A DNA stretch of 51,123 nt. Source: Parapedobacter soli (lineage in GTDB: Bacteria; Bacteroidota; Bacteroidia; Sphingobacteriales; Sphingobacteriaceae). The notes below the pieces were generated by a model. It did not search any database. It was given only the letters and a program-made list of their open reading frames with translations, and had not been told where the DNA came from. The stretch covers positions 1 through 51,123 of the forward strand of contig NZ_JAMXAY010000010.1 of the NCBI RefSeq assembly GCF_025460835.1, in the 5' to 3' direction. Position 1 is the stretch's first letter; each line of letters starts with the position of its first letter. A program made the position numbers and the translations under genes. Shown in pieces: positions 30,957 to 40,073 of the stretch.

Positions 30957-33900
30957 TTAATTAAGCTTAGCTTTATACTGGCCGGGTGTTACACCAAAAT
31001 ACCCCTTAAATAGCCGGATGAAATAAGAAGGATCATTAAATCCCACTGCAAACGCAATATTTGCGACCGACTCGTGTCTGTTTTCATCCAACAGACGCAT
31101 ACTTTTCTTCAGGCGCGTTTCGGTGATGAAGTCATTGGGCGTCTGACCGGTTATTTCTTTTATTTTCGTAAAGAGCGAGCTCCTGCTGATGCCCAGTTCG
31201 GCAGCAAATTTATCAATGCCAAAAGCGGGGTCATCCAGGTTATTCAGAACCACATCACCAGCACGTTCAATAAATTGCTGTCCTTGTACGTTTACCGACA
31301 ACACCTTACCATTTAAACCGCCCAACGAAACTAATGTATCTTTCAGGGCAATTCGATTGTTTATCAATCCATTGACCCTTGCTATCAGTTCATTGGTGTC
31401 AAAAGGTTTGATGACGAAATCGTCCGCACCGATTTGCAATGCTTCAATCTTTTTCTCAGGGGCGGCTACTGCTGTCAATAAAACCACCGGTATGCCCTTA
31501 GTTGCTAAGTCGGCTTTTAATTTCCTGCAAAGTTCGATTCCTGGAATATCCGGAAGCATCAAGTCCAATAAGACGAGGTCTGGCCCCACTTCTTTAATCC
31601 GATGCATAGCGGCTTTTCCATTAGCTAATGCCACCACATGATATAAAGGGGTGAATATTTCTTCCAGAAGCATCCGCATCTCGTCGTTGTCTTCGACAAT
31701 CACGATTGTACTACTTTTCTTTGACGTTTTTGTTCCATTGCCAGACACGTACAGTGCTGATTCCGGAAGAGCCGACGCATGGTACGCTGCTTCTGCGGTG
31801 GTGATGACGTTGCTGTCGAAATGTGCCGATCCAAGGGGCAACGAAACCTTGAAGACGGTTCCTTTTCCGACATTGCTTAGCACACTGATCGTTCCCTGGT
31901 GTTGCTCTACAATATCTTTTACCAGAGAAAGACCGATTCCTGTACCCAAATCGAGTGCATGGGTGTTGCTAACAGCATCTTGCCCTTTAAAAAACCGATT
32001 AAAAATAAGGGATATATGCTCCTGTTTAATGCCGACACCTGTATCTTCCACCGTGATTTCCACCGCTTTATTCATTTTCTTTATAATCATTGACACAGCA
32101 CCGCCCGATGGCGTGAACTTAAAGGCATTCGAAAGCAAGTTGTAGAATACCTTGTTCATTTGGGCGGGGTCAGCGTATACGGTGATTGAATCTTCTGTAC
32201 TTAAGAATGAGGTATTGATATTCAGTGAGCCTGCATAATCTTGAAAAGAAAGGAATATATCATTCAAGTATTTCACGATATCCAGTTCGGCTATTTCGAG
32301 CGGTACGTATGGTTCCTCCTGCTTTTTGAAATCGAGGAGTTCATTAATCAGATTTTTCAGATTGGAGGCATTCCGCTTGATGCCCATCAACTTATGCATC
32401 GCCGTTTGCGGGATACTTGTTGATTTATTGATTAGGTTATCCAGTTGGGCAATGATTAACGTTACTGGCGTCCGTATTTCGTGTGAGACATTGACAAAAA
32501 AGCGCAGTTTCGACTGATTCATCTCTTCCGCATGTTTGGATTGCAAATCGGCATGCCTTAACGAATCCCTCAACCGCAATTGGATATATATCAAGTATAA
32601 AACTCCGAGAACAGCCAACGAATAAAAGAGATACGCGTACCAGGTTTTGTAGAAATACGGTTTGATGACCAGTGTAAGGTTCCTGCTCGCCAGCTCTTGG
32701 CCCGATACCGGGTCAATGCTTCTTATTTTTAACGTATAATTTCCGGAGCTTAGGTTGGTATAAGTAATGTTATTATACGATTTTGCATCAATCCAGTCCC
32801 GGTCAAAGCCAATCAGCATATACTGCGCTTCAGAGCGCAACGCATTGATGTAATTTGAAACGGCAAAATCAATGGAAATAACAGAATGATTCTCCTTTAG
32901 GACGAGTTCATCGGTCACGATGATAGAATTCGCAAGTAATTCGTTGTTTGCTGCAGGGAATACACGTTCATTATTTATACTGAGCGACGTAAGGTTAATC
33001 CGGTAGGGTTTTGGGGTGAGCAACAAATCCTTATCCGAGATGATCATCATGCCGGACAGGCTGCTTAAAACAATATCTCCGTTTTTTCGTACACAAAGGC
33101 TTTTTTCGTTAAACGCCGTAAAAGGGAAAAACTGGTTGTTATTGTAATTATAAAACACACCTTTCCCAGGTTCGTAGCGTGACAAGCCGTTATTTGTTGT
33201 CATCAGTATATATCCAGTTGAAGACTCTTCTATGGCCAGGATATAATTGTCCGCGAGCTCCGAATTTTGGGCATGGAAGTTAACAATATCACCGGTCTTG
33301 CCGTCCACCCTGAAAAGTCCGTTCCCAGCACTTCCTACCCACATATTCCCCGTTTTATCTTCAAAAAACACCCCCCGGTCGATCGTTAGGGGCTCTTTTA
33401 ATGGGACCAACTTATCACTTCTCAGATTATATTTATATATCGAGCCGTGTATGGAAAACCACAGGCAATCATTTTTATCGATCAGCAAGTCCCATACTTG
33501 TCCTCTGTTAAACTCCAGCTTTTCGCTCAATAGCGGCTTTACTTTCCCGGTAGGGATGTGATATTTCTGGACAGCGTCATGCGTAGCTAAAAGTAAGTAA
33601 TCTTGGTATTTCGCGATGGCTCGGACGTAGTTGTTCCGGGCCCGGTTTCCCGCGTCGAACGCAATCCTTTCTATGTTTTTCGTTTTCAGGTCCAGCCGGT
33701 CTAACCCGCCCAGATGTGACCCTATCCAGAGGCAATCGTTCTCATAGTCCAGATAAAGATCCTTTATGGTATTTGAAGAAATAGAGTTTGCATTTTCCTC
33801 TTGGGTGTAATAGCTGAAGGTATTTTTCTCTACATCGTAAAAATTTACTCCCCCATAGTCAGAACCTATCCAGAGATTGCCTTCCTTGTCTTCTACCACT

Positions 33901-34925
33901 TTACTGATGATGGCGCTATTGGGCCCATTGGAGTTACCCATCGGCCTGAAAAATCGATTGAATGAAAATTCAGGATTGAATATATTAACGCCGCCAAAAT
34001 AAGTACCGATCCAAAGGGACCCCTGGATATCCTTTTTGATACACCAAATAGAAAGGTCACTTAGCGAATTATTGTCAATGTTTGAATATTTGTAATTTCG
34101 GAACTCTTTGGTTTCGGGGTTAAACGAATCGAGGCCGTTGAATGTTCCGATCCAGAAACTGCCGAGGTCATCCTGGCATATTGCACGGATAAAATCGCTC
34201 GAAACAGACTTGGCATCTCCTTTTATATGCCGGTAATTGGTCACCTCATTTTTGGAATCTATGCAATATAAGCCGTCTTCGAGCGTCCCCACCCATATCC
34301 GTTTCATGTGGTCTTCGTAGAGGCATACTACAAAAACATCTGCTATCACATTTGCAACTTTCGCGTTTTTGTCCAGAAACAGTACGCCGGTATTTGTGCC
34401 GATATATAGGCTTCCATCGGCAAGTTCCAAGAACGTACGGACCTGTATTTTACTATCTAATGTTTTGTACAATTCAATTTGGTTGGTCGTTTCATCCAGA
34501 TAACGTATAGTGTTCTCGCTACCAATCCATAGTCGGTTATTTCCATAATATTGACAATATACCCCCGTCTTTGTGAGTATCGTGAAAAGTTGGGTTCTAA
34601 GATCATACGCCACGAGGCCGGCTTGGCATTGCAGGAATAGTTTACCGTTCTTGTTTCCGGTGACACTTTGGATATTATTGCCGAAGAGGCCATTGGGGGT
34701 GGCGATATCCGGCCTGAAAGTTTCAATGGTATTTCCATCATATCGGTTCAAGCCGTCATTGGTAGCAATCCACATCTGCTCGAACTCATCTTGATAAATA
34801 TCGTGGATGGTGTATTGTGACAATCCCTCCTTTACACCCAAATGTTCGAAAAACAGGCTTTGGGCTATGCTGTTCGCATAATGAAAAGCAAATACCACGA
34901 TTAAGAGACACAGTCTACTGGCCAT
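30957..34925 (-). CDS. hybrid two-component system sensor/regulator (HTCS) of the polysaccharide locus
   Basis: A 1322-residue single-polypeptide sensor and transcription factor. After a signal peptide (MASRLCLLIVVFAFHYANS) comes a periplasmic double seven-bladed propeller of Reg_prop repeats (for example DGLNRYDG, GLNRYDGN, WIGTFNGLDSF), a Y_Y_Y domain (about 690-760) and one TM helix near 772. Cytoplasmic domains are HisKA with the H-box FFVNVSHEIRTP (about 812), HATPase (DTGVGIK, GTGIGLSLV), a receiver with DLVLLDLMLP (about 1115) and a C-terminal AraC-type HTH (about 1240-1315). Such proteins bind a breakdown oligosaccharide directly and activate the adjacent SusCD genes. The ATG at 34925 is preferred because TTG 34970 lies in the -7 box. 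Confidence 0.95.
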   Translation of the reverse strand: MASRLCLLIVVFAFHYANSIAQSLFFEHLGVKEGLSQYTIHDIYQDEFEQMWIATNDGLNRYDGNTIETFRPDIATPNGLFGNNIQSVTGNKNGKLFLQCQAGLVAYDLRTQLFTILTKTGVYCQYYGNNRLWIGSENTIRYLDETTNQIELYKTLDSKIQVRTFLELADGSLYIGTNTGVLFLDKNAKVANVIADVFVVCLYEDHMKRIWVGTLEDGLYCIDSKNEVTNYRHIKGDAKSVSSDFIRAICQDDLGSFWIGTFNGLDSFNPETKEFRNYKYSNIDNNSLSDLSIWCIKKDIQGSLWIGTYFGGVNIFNPEFSFNRFFRPMGNSNGPNSAIISKVVEDKEGNLWIGSDYGGVNFYDVEKNTFSYYTQEENANSISSNTIKDLYLDYENDCLWIGSHLGGLDRLDLKTKNIERIAFDAGNRARNNYVRAIAKYQDYLLLATHDAVQKYHIPTGKVKPLLSEKLEFNRGQVWDLLIDKNDCLWFSIHGSIYKYNLRSDKLVPLKEPLTIDRGVFFEDKTGNMWVGSAGNGLFRVDGKTGDIVNFHAQNSELADNYILAIEESSTGYILMTTNNGLSRYEPGKGVFYNYNNNQFFPFTAFNEKSLCVRKNGDIVLSSLSGMMIISDKDLLLTPKPYRINLTSLSINNERVFPAANNELLANSIIVTDELVLKENHSVISIDFAVSNYINALRSEAQYMLIGFDRDWIDAKSYNNITYTNLSSGNYTLKIRSIDPVSGQELASRNLTLVIKPYFYKTWYAYLFYSLAVLGVLYLIYIQLRLRDSLRHADLQSKHAEEMNQSKLRFFVNVSHEIRTPVTLIIAQLDNLINKSTSIPQTAMHKLMGIKRNASNLKNLINELLDFKKQEEPYVPLEIAELDIVKYLNDIFLSFQDYAGSLNINTSFLSTEDSITVYADPAQMNKVFYNLLSNAFKFTPSGGAVSMIIKKMNKAVEITVEDTGVGIKQEHISLIFNRFFKGQDAVSNTHALDLGTGIGLSLVKDIVEQHQGTISVLSNVGKGTVFKVSLPLGSAHFDSNVITTAEAAYHASALPESALYVSGNGTKTSKKSSTIVIVEDNDEMRMLLEEIFTPLYHVVALANGKAAMHRIKEVGPDLVLLDLMLPDIPGIELCRKLKADLATKGIPVVLLTAVAAPEKKIEALQIGADDFVIKPFDTNELIARVNGLINNRIALKDTLVSLGGLNGKVLSVNVQGQQFIERAGDVVLNNLDDPAFGIDKFAAELGISRSSLFTKIKEITGQTPNDFITETRLKKSMRLLDENRHESVANIAFAVGFNDPSYFIRLFKGYFGVTPGQYKAKLN

Positions 34926-34967
34926 ATTTTTATAGTTCAATCGTACGAAAATGCATTCGTAAACTTT

Positions 34968-35000
34968 CAAAAATAGAAATAGCAGACAATTTTATCGAAA
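34968..35000 (-). promoter_or_regulatory. promoter of the HTCS gene
   Basis: On the minus strand TTTC (35000-34997), a 21-nt spacer, then TATTTTTG (34975-34968). The -7 box is exact and the -33 box has one mismatch. The predicted start near 34963 gives a leader of about 38 nt before ATG 34925. Confidence 0.55.
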
Positions 35001-35160
35001 TATAATGCAAAATGATAGTAAAATAATACAAATCGGTCTTTCGTGTTTCAGTTGGACGATTTTATTTTAAATAGGGTTGTTCCACCTATGGTCTTTAGAA
35101 ATCGTACTACATTTTTGTCTTTGGATAATAAAACTAATATGAACGCTAAAATGAAACCAA

Positions 35161-38100
35161 ATGAACCCTAACAAAAAAATGACAGACAGGGTACACCTAT
35201 CCATGCGTTGGATGGTATGTGGTGTAGTGGCCTTGCTTTGGTGCATGAGCAGCACCGCCCGTGCACAGTCGACCACCGTAAATGGGCAGGTAACCTCGGA
35301 GGCTGGCGAAGTGCTCGCGGGCGTCACGGTAAGTGATGCTTCAAGCACGAATAAGGTAATCACAGATGCTGATGGGAACTATTCGATCGCTGTTTCTAAC
35401 CCAAACACAACTCTTATTTTCTCTTACGTTGGATACAAGGAAGTACGAGCGGCACTGAACGGCAGGACACGGCTGAATATGGCCCTGGAAGAGGACAGCA
35501 GAATGGTAGACGAAGTGGTTGTTATCGGTTATGGTACTACCAGGAAAAGCGACCTTACCGGATCGGTATCCTCTATCAAATCGGAGGCACTGGAAAAGTT
35601 CCCCGCATCCAACGTCACGGAAATGCTGCGCGGGCAAGCAGCGGGCATCCATGTTTCAAGCAATAACACAGCTCCCGGCGGCGCTTCTAATATATTGGTG
35701 AGGGGGGGCCGTTCGCTAAGCGGCGGCCAGACACCCCTATTCTTAGTGGACGGAATGATTGTGCCACACTTGAATGATCTGAATGCGAACGATATCGCCT
35801 CCATAGAGGTGCTGAAAGATGCGTCGGCACAAGCCATCTACGGATCGCGGGCGTCCAATGGTGTGATTCTCGTAACCACAAAAAGAGGCACGGAAGGCAA
35901 AGCGTCCGTCGATGTTTCGTCTTATGTAGGGTTCCAAAACTATGATCGCAATTTCGACCTATATAATCCGCAGGAGTTTGTAGATCTACGGTTCTGGGCG
36001 AAATATAACGAAGGTACCAGCGGGGTAGGAACACCAGACAACCCAGATTATGCAACGGTCATCGATGATGCAATCATGCACGACGCATACGTGAATAGTA
36101 ATTTTGTGGATTGGGAGAGGCTTATGCTGACCAACGCGCCACAGCATAAGCACGATGTGAGCCTCCGCGGCGGTTCCCACAACCTGAAATACGCAGCCAG
36201 TTTAGGCTACCTCGATCAAGATGGAATTGTAAGTGGCTCTGGCTTCCAACGGGGGAATTTCCGTTCAAATGTTGACTACTCACCGGCCGATTGGTTCGAT
36301 ATAGGCGTCAATATGTCTTTTGCCCGGTCGGCAATCAATAGTGTAGACGCAAATTTTAATGGTATCTTAACCATGCCCCAACTGGCACAAGCGTTTGATG
36401 CCGATGGCAACCTAATGAGAGAAGCGAACACAGCCGGAGATATCAATCCCCTCTGGAGAGTACGGGAATACAATGCTGAGCAAACGGATGACTACTTTGT
36501 TCTTGCCTCAACGCTGACGTTCAAGCCGTTTGCGCACTTTTCATACAGCGTACGGACCAACCTGAGAACCAACAACAGGGAAAGTGGCGACTACCGGACC
36601 AAGCGCTATCCATCTTCCACGGGTATGGGGCAATTGACACAGTTTGCACGAAACAGTTTCCTGATCGAAAACGTGATCAATTATGACGTGCCGTTTGCCA
36701 ATTCCAACCACCGGTTACAGGCTACGCTTATCCACGCCTTTGAGCAAGATCTCCAGAAAACGCTCGGCATGAATTTTATAAATTCCACTACGGATATATT
36801 TGACTGGAATGTGGTGGGCGACGCCGAAATCTCGGGCCCTATCCGCTCCATCAATCGCAACCGCTCCATTTCGTATGCCGGAAGACTACAGTATAGCCTG
36901 ATGGATAAATACTTACTTACGGCTTCCGTGCGTAGAGACGGGGCATCGGTATTTGGAAGTACAAATAAATGGGCCAACTTTCCTTCATTAGCTGCCGCAT
37001 GGCGGCTGGATCAGGAATCGTTCTTCCAGGATGTCTCGTGGTTGAGCCAGCTCAAGGCAAGGGTAAGTTATGGTGTTGTGGGAAACTGGGCAATTCCAGC
37101 ATATCGTACGCTAGGCTTGTCAACATCGTATGAATACTTGTTCGGCGATGCGCTTTCAATCGGTTACCTGCCATCAAATCAGTTGATGAACAAAGACTTG
37201 AAATGGGAAACGACACATTCTGTAAACTATGGACTGGACTTTGGCTTTTTCAGGAATAGGATAACGGGTAGTGTGGAATACTACAATACACGGACAAAAG
37301 ACCTGTTGATACAACGTACGGTCCCATCCATCACCGGTTACAATACGATGTGGGACAACCTGGGTGAAACAAAAAGTTCGGGATTTGAAGTTACCGTAAA
37401 TGGCGACATCATGCAAACGCGGGATTTTGACTGGACAGCGGGGGTTACGTTTTCCCGGCAGCGGAACAGCATTGTGAAAATTGATGGCCGCTTGGATGAA
37501 AACGGTAAACCGATCGACGACCTCTCCAATAACTGGTTTGTGGGATCGCCGATAGATGTGGCATACAACTACGTATTCGGCGGAATCTGGCAGACGGGGG
37601 AAACGCCCCAGGAGAACCAATATCTGCCGGGAGACGCCGCGCCGAAACCGGGCGACATAAAAATATTCGACTACAACGGAGATGGCCAGATTACGACGGA
37701 TGACCGTAAAATCTTTAACCTGATGCCCGATTGGTACGCCACCTTCCAAACGGCATTCTGGTATAAGAATTTTGATGCTCAATTCGAATTTTATACCGTT
37801 CAAGGGGTAGATAAAAGTAACCCATACTTATACGGTTTCAACGAGGGTGGAAGCCTGAATGGGAAGAAGAACGGCATCAAGGTAGACTATTGGACGGAAA
37901 ACAATCCGTCAAATACAGCACCCAGGCCCCAGTTCACGGCTTCCGTGCCTTATATGGGAATACTGGCCATGCAAGACGCATCGTATTTCAGGCTTAGAAC
38001 GGCAACCTTAGGGTTTACGCTCCCTCAGCAGTGGACGTCAAAAATACAGTTGAAGCGTGCGCGGATTTACGCCACGGCCACCAATATTTTCACGCAGACA

Positions 38101-38187
38101 AAATATCAGTCATATAGTCCTGAAAAAACTCCGGGTGGTTATCCAGAACCCAAAATGATGACATTTGGTGCTAACCTGAGTTTTTAA
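35161..38187 (+). CDS. SusC/RagA-family TonB-dependent outer-membrane transporter
   Basis: A 1008-residue beta-barrel importer for oligosaccharides. It has a signal peptide to about residue 36 (ARAQS), then a carboxypeptidase-regulatory-like domain (about 40-115, with TVNGQVTSEAGEVLAGVTV). A TonB-box-like DEVVVIGYG follows, then the plug with the SusC signature (LRGQAAGIHV, LFLVDGMIV, DIASIEVLKDASAQAIYGSRASNGVILVTT), then a long barrel ending in an aromatic strand (FGANLSF). It forms a lid-and-barrel complex with the following SusD protein. It is divergent from its HTCS regulator with a 190-bp gap, the expected activation site. A TGTCTTTG near 35117 resembles a -7 box with one mismatch. Confidence 0.96.
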   Translation: MNPNKKMTDRVHLSMRWMVCGVVALLWCMSSTARAQSTTVNGQVTSEAGEVLAGVTVSDASSTNKVITDADGNYSIAVSNPNTTLIFSYVGYKEVRAALNGRTRLNMALEEDSRMVDEVVVIGYGTTRKSDLTGSVSSIKSEALEKFPASNVTEMLRGQAAGIHVSSNNTAPGGASNILVRGGRSLSGGQTPLFLVDGMIVPHLNDLNANDIASIEVLKDASAQAIYGSRASNGVILVTTKRGTEGKASVDVSSYVGFQNYDRNFDLYNPQEFVDLRFWAKYNEGTSGVGTPDNPDYATVIDDAIMHDAYVNSNFVDWERLMLTNAPQHKHDVSLRGGSHNLKYAASLGYLDQDGIVSGSGFQRGNFRSNVDYSPADWFDIGVNMSFARSAINSVDANFNGILTMPQLAQAFDADGNLMREANTAGDINPLWRVREYNAEQTDDYFVLASTLTFKPFAHFSYSVRTNLRTNNRESGDYRTKRYPSSTGMGQLTQFARNSFLIENVINYDVPFANSNHRLQATLIHAFEQDLQKTLGMNFINSTTDIFDWNVVGDAEISGPIRSINRNRSISYAGRLQYSLMDKYLLTASVRRDGASVFGSTNKWANFPSLAAAWRLDQESFFQDVSWLSQLKARVSYGVVGNWAIPAYRTLGLSTSYEYLFGDALSIGYLPSNQLMNKDLKWETTHSVNYGLDFGFFRNRITGSVEYYNTRTKDLLIQRTVPSITGYNTMWDNLGETKSSGFEVTVNGDIMQTRDFDWTAGVTFSRQRNSIVKIDGRLDENGKPIDDLSNNWFVGSPIDVAYNYVFGGIWQTGETPQENQYLPGDAAPKPGDIKIFDYNGDGQITTDDRKIFNLMPDWYATFQTAFWYKNFDAQFEFYTVQGVDKSNPYLYGFNEGGSLNGKKNGIKVDYWTENNPSNTAPRPQFTASVPYMGILAMQDASYFRLRTATLGFTLPQQWTSKIQLKRARIYATATNIFTQTKYQSYSPEKTPGGYPEPKMMTFGANLSF

Positions 38188-38205
38188 ACGTAAAAAACTA
38201 AAGCA

Positions 38206-39999
38206 ATGAACAAGAATATAATATACTCCCTGGTGGTGCTGCTTGCATTTACCTTCTCTTCATGCAAGAATTACTTGGATGAAGTGTCGGAGACCAGCTT
38301 TACGACTGCCACGCTTTTCGAAACGCCGGAAGGCATTGATAAGATGGCCGAAGCAATGTACTCTTACGAAAGGGACCTGGCAAGAAAGGGAAATGCAAAC
38401 GGCTTTCTGGCCACGCATATCTGGGGAGAACGGACAACAGACCTAAGTGTGTTTACAACGGGTGACGATGCCAACCTTAGCCGGTACACCTCACCGGGCC
38501 CTACTTCCAATATTCGGGCGCTGATATACAGTCCTTTCTGGACACACCGGTATTATATGATCGGCCGGGCCAATGAGATTATCCATCATGGCGAGCAATT
38601 CGGTGAACAAACGGAGCGGTCGGTGGGTGAGGCCTATTTTTGGCGGGCTTACAACTATTACGGGTTGTGGTCGCGGTTTTCCAGGGTGTATTTAAGCACC
38701 GAGCCTGTTACCAAGGAAAACATGGATCAATTGAAATATACCCCCGCGGACAGTGCAGACGTCTTCACGTTGATGATGACAGATGCCGATAGAGCAATTG
38801 CTTTACTGCCAGTGACAGACAATGCCGATGGCAGGGTAACGCAAGATGCCGCCCGCCACCTGAAAGCACTTATTGCTGCTTGGGCTCGCGATTGGGACGA
38901 AGTCCTGAACCAGGTGGAAAGCATCGAAGCCAATAACGCCCACACGTTTGCGGGTGACGTTGCAACGATCTTTGACCGAAAGGATTTCTACAACCTAAGC
39001 GAATCCCTATTTTCACTTAATTACTCATTGGAAAGAGGGGGAGGGCAGGGGCACCGGTTAGGCTCCCAATACATAAACACCATTTCTGAGGTGGATTACA
39101 CCCATAAAGTAATCAATGGGATACTGACCAAATATAACGAGGACAACCTCGGCAGGCAATGGGGCTTGGCATTTCCAAACAGCTACCTTATGTCGCTTTA
39201 TCCCGAAGGAGATAAACGCCTCACCGCATATTATAAAAACGACTACAGCTACCAGAACCCCGACAGGCTGATTACCATCCCAGTTGCGGAAACCATCACC
39301 GACCCGCAAACAGGCCGCACATATATCACAAGTACCAATACATCGGATGCCCCAAGAAGCGTATCTATCGGCGATATCATTTATGGAAGGGATATTTTTG
39401 CTGCCACAAACTCGAAAATCGATAGACGGAGCATGCTTCCTTCTTCTGTAAAGATGTATGATCGGTGGGATAAAATGATCGACGCTGATGGTCCTGTAAG
39501 TTATAAGGATGTTATGGTTTACCGACTAGCCGAGTCATTTTTATTGGCTGCCGAGGCAGCCGTGAGACTTGGCAACCAGGATAGAGCGGCATACTATTTC
39601 AATAAAACTTGGGTAAGGGCAGGAAATGCGCCGGTAACTTCGGCGGTCACGTTCGATATGGTAAAAGATGAGCATGCCCGAGAACTTGCTTTTGAAGGCA
39701 GGCGTTGGGATTTTCTTAAGAGAAATGGCATCTGGTATTCTCAAATGATAAAATATGCAGGCGATTTCACGAAATATCCCGGCTCAGCTGTCGCATACAA
39801 TGAGGCATCGTACGGAAACGGCGACGGACGCGACAAGGAGTTCGGCCCCAATCCAAACTATTATGTCGATTTTAACGGGTCCGACAATGATGTCTTAGTA
39901 CGTTTCAATGTCAAACCCATTCATGTCAATTGGCCAATCCCACAAGATCAGATTGATGCCATGGGGCCTGAAAACTTCCCACAGACAGAAGGATATTAA
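38206..39999 (+). CDS. SusD/RagB-family surface glycan-binding lipoprotein
   Basis: A 597-residue lipoprotein with signal ending FTFSSC (about Cys20), followed by KNYLDEVSE, the typical start of mature SusD proteins. Conserved parts include the tetratricopeptide-like helices (RSVGEAYFWRAYNYYGLWSRF near 145, DAARHLKALIAAWARDWDEVL) and the C-terminal ARELAFEGRRWDFLKRNG plus NWPIPQDQIDAM. It forms the lid over the SusC barrel and binds the incoming glycan. It lies 18 nt after the susC stop and is cotranscribed; a strong hairpin follows its stop. Confidence 0.95.
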   Translation: MNKNIIYSLVVLLAFTFSSCKNYLDEVSETSFTTATLFETPEGIDKMAEAMYSYERDLARKGNANGFLATHIWGERTTDLSVFTTGDDANLSRYTSPGPTSNIRALIYSPFWTHRYYMIGRANEIIHHGEQFGEQTERSVGEAYFWRAYNYYGLWSRFSRVYLSTEPVTKENMDQLKYTPADSADVFTLMMTDADRAIALLPVTDNADGRVTQDAARHLKALIAAWARDWDEVLNQVESIEANNAHTFAGDVATIFDRKDFYNLSESLFSLNYSLERGGGQGHRLGSQYINTISEVDYTHKVINGILTKYNEDNLGRQWGLAFPNSYLMSLYPEGDKRLTAYYKNDYSYQNPDRLITIPVAETITDPQTGRTYITSTNTSDAPRSVSIGDIIYGRDIFAATNSKIDRRSMLPSSVKMYDRWDKMIDADGPVSYKDVMVYRLAESFLLAAEAAVRLGNQDRAAYYFNKTWVRAGNAPVTSAVTFDMVKDEHARELAFEGRRWDFLKRNGIWYSQMIKYAGDFTKYPGSAVAYNEASYGNGDGRDKEFGPNPNYYVDFNGSDNDVLVRFNVKPIHVNWPIPQDQIDAMGPENFPQTEGY

Positions 40000-40011
40000 T
40001 CCACGGATAAC

Positions 40012-40052
40012 GCTTTCCCCAAGTGTGCGTAGGCACACCGGGGAAAGCTTTT
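40012..40052 (+). terminator. long hairpin after susD, terminator or attenuator
   Basis: GCTTTCCCC (40012-40020) pairs with GGGGAAAGC (40040-40048), and inside it GTGTGC (40023-40028) pairs with GCACAC (40033-40038) around a GTAG loop; TTTT follows. The GH2 gene on the same strand begins 25 nt later. The hairpin therefore probably ends most transcripts after susD and lets a fraction continue. Confidence 0.8.
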
Positions 40053-40073
40053 CAAAACTTCTATTTTTTGTAA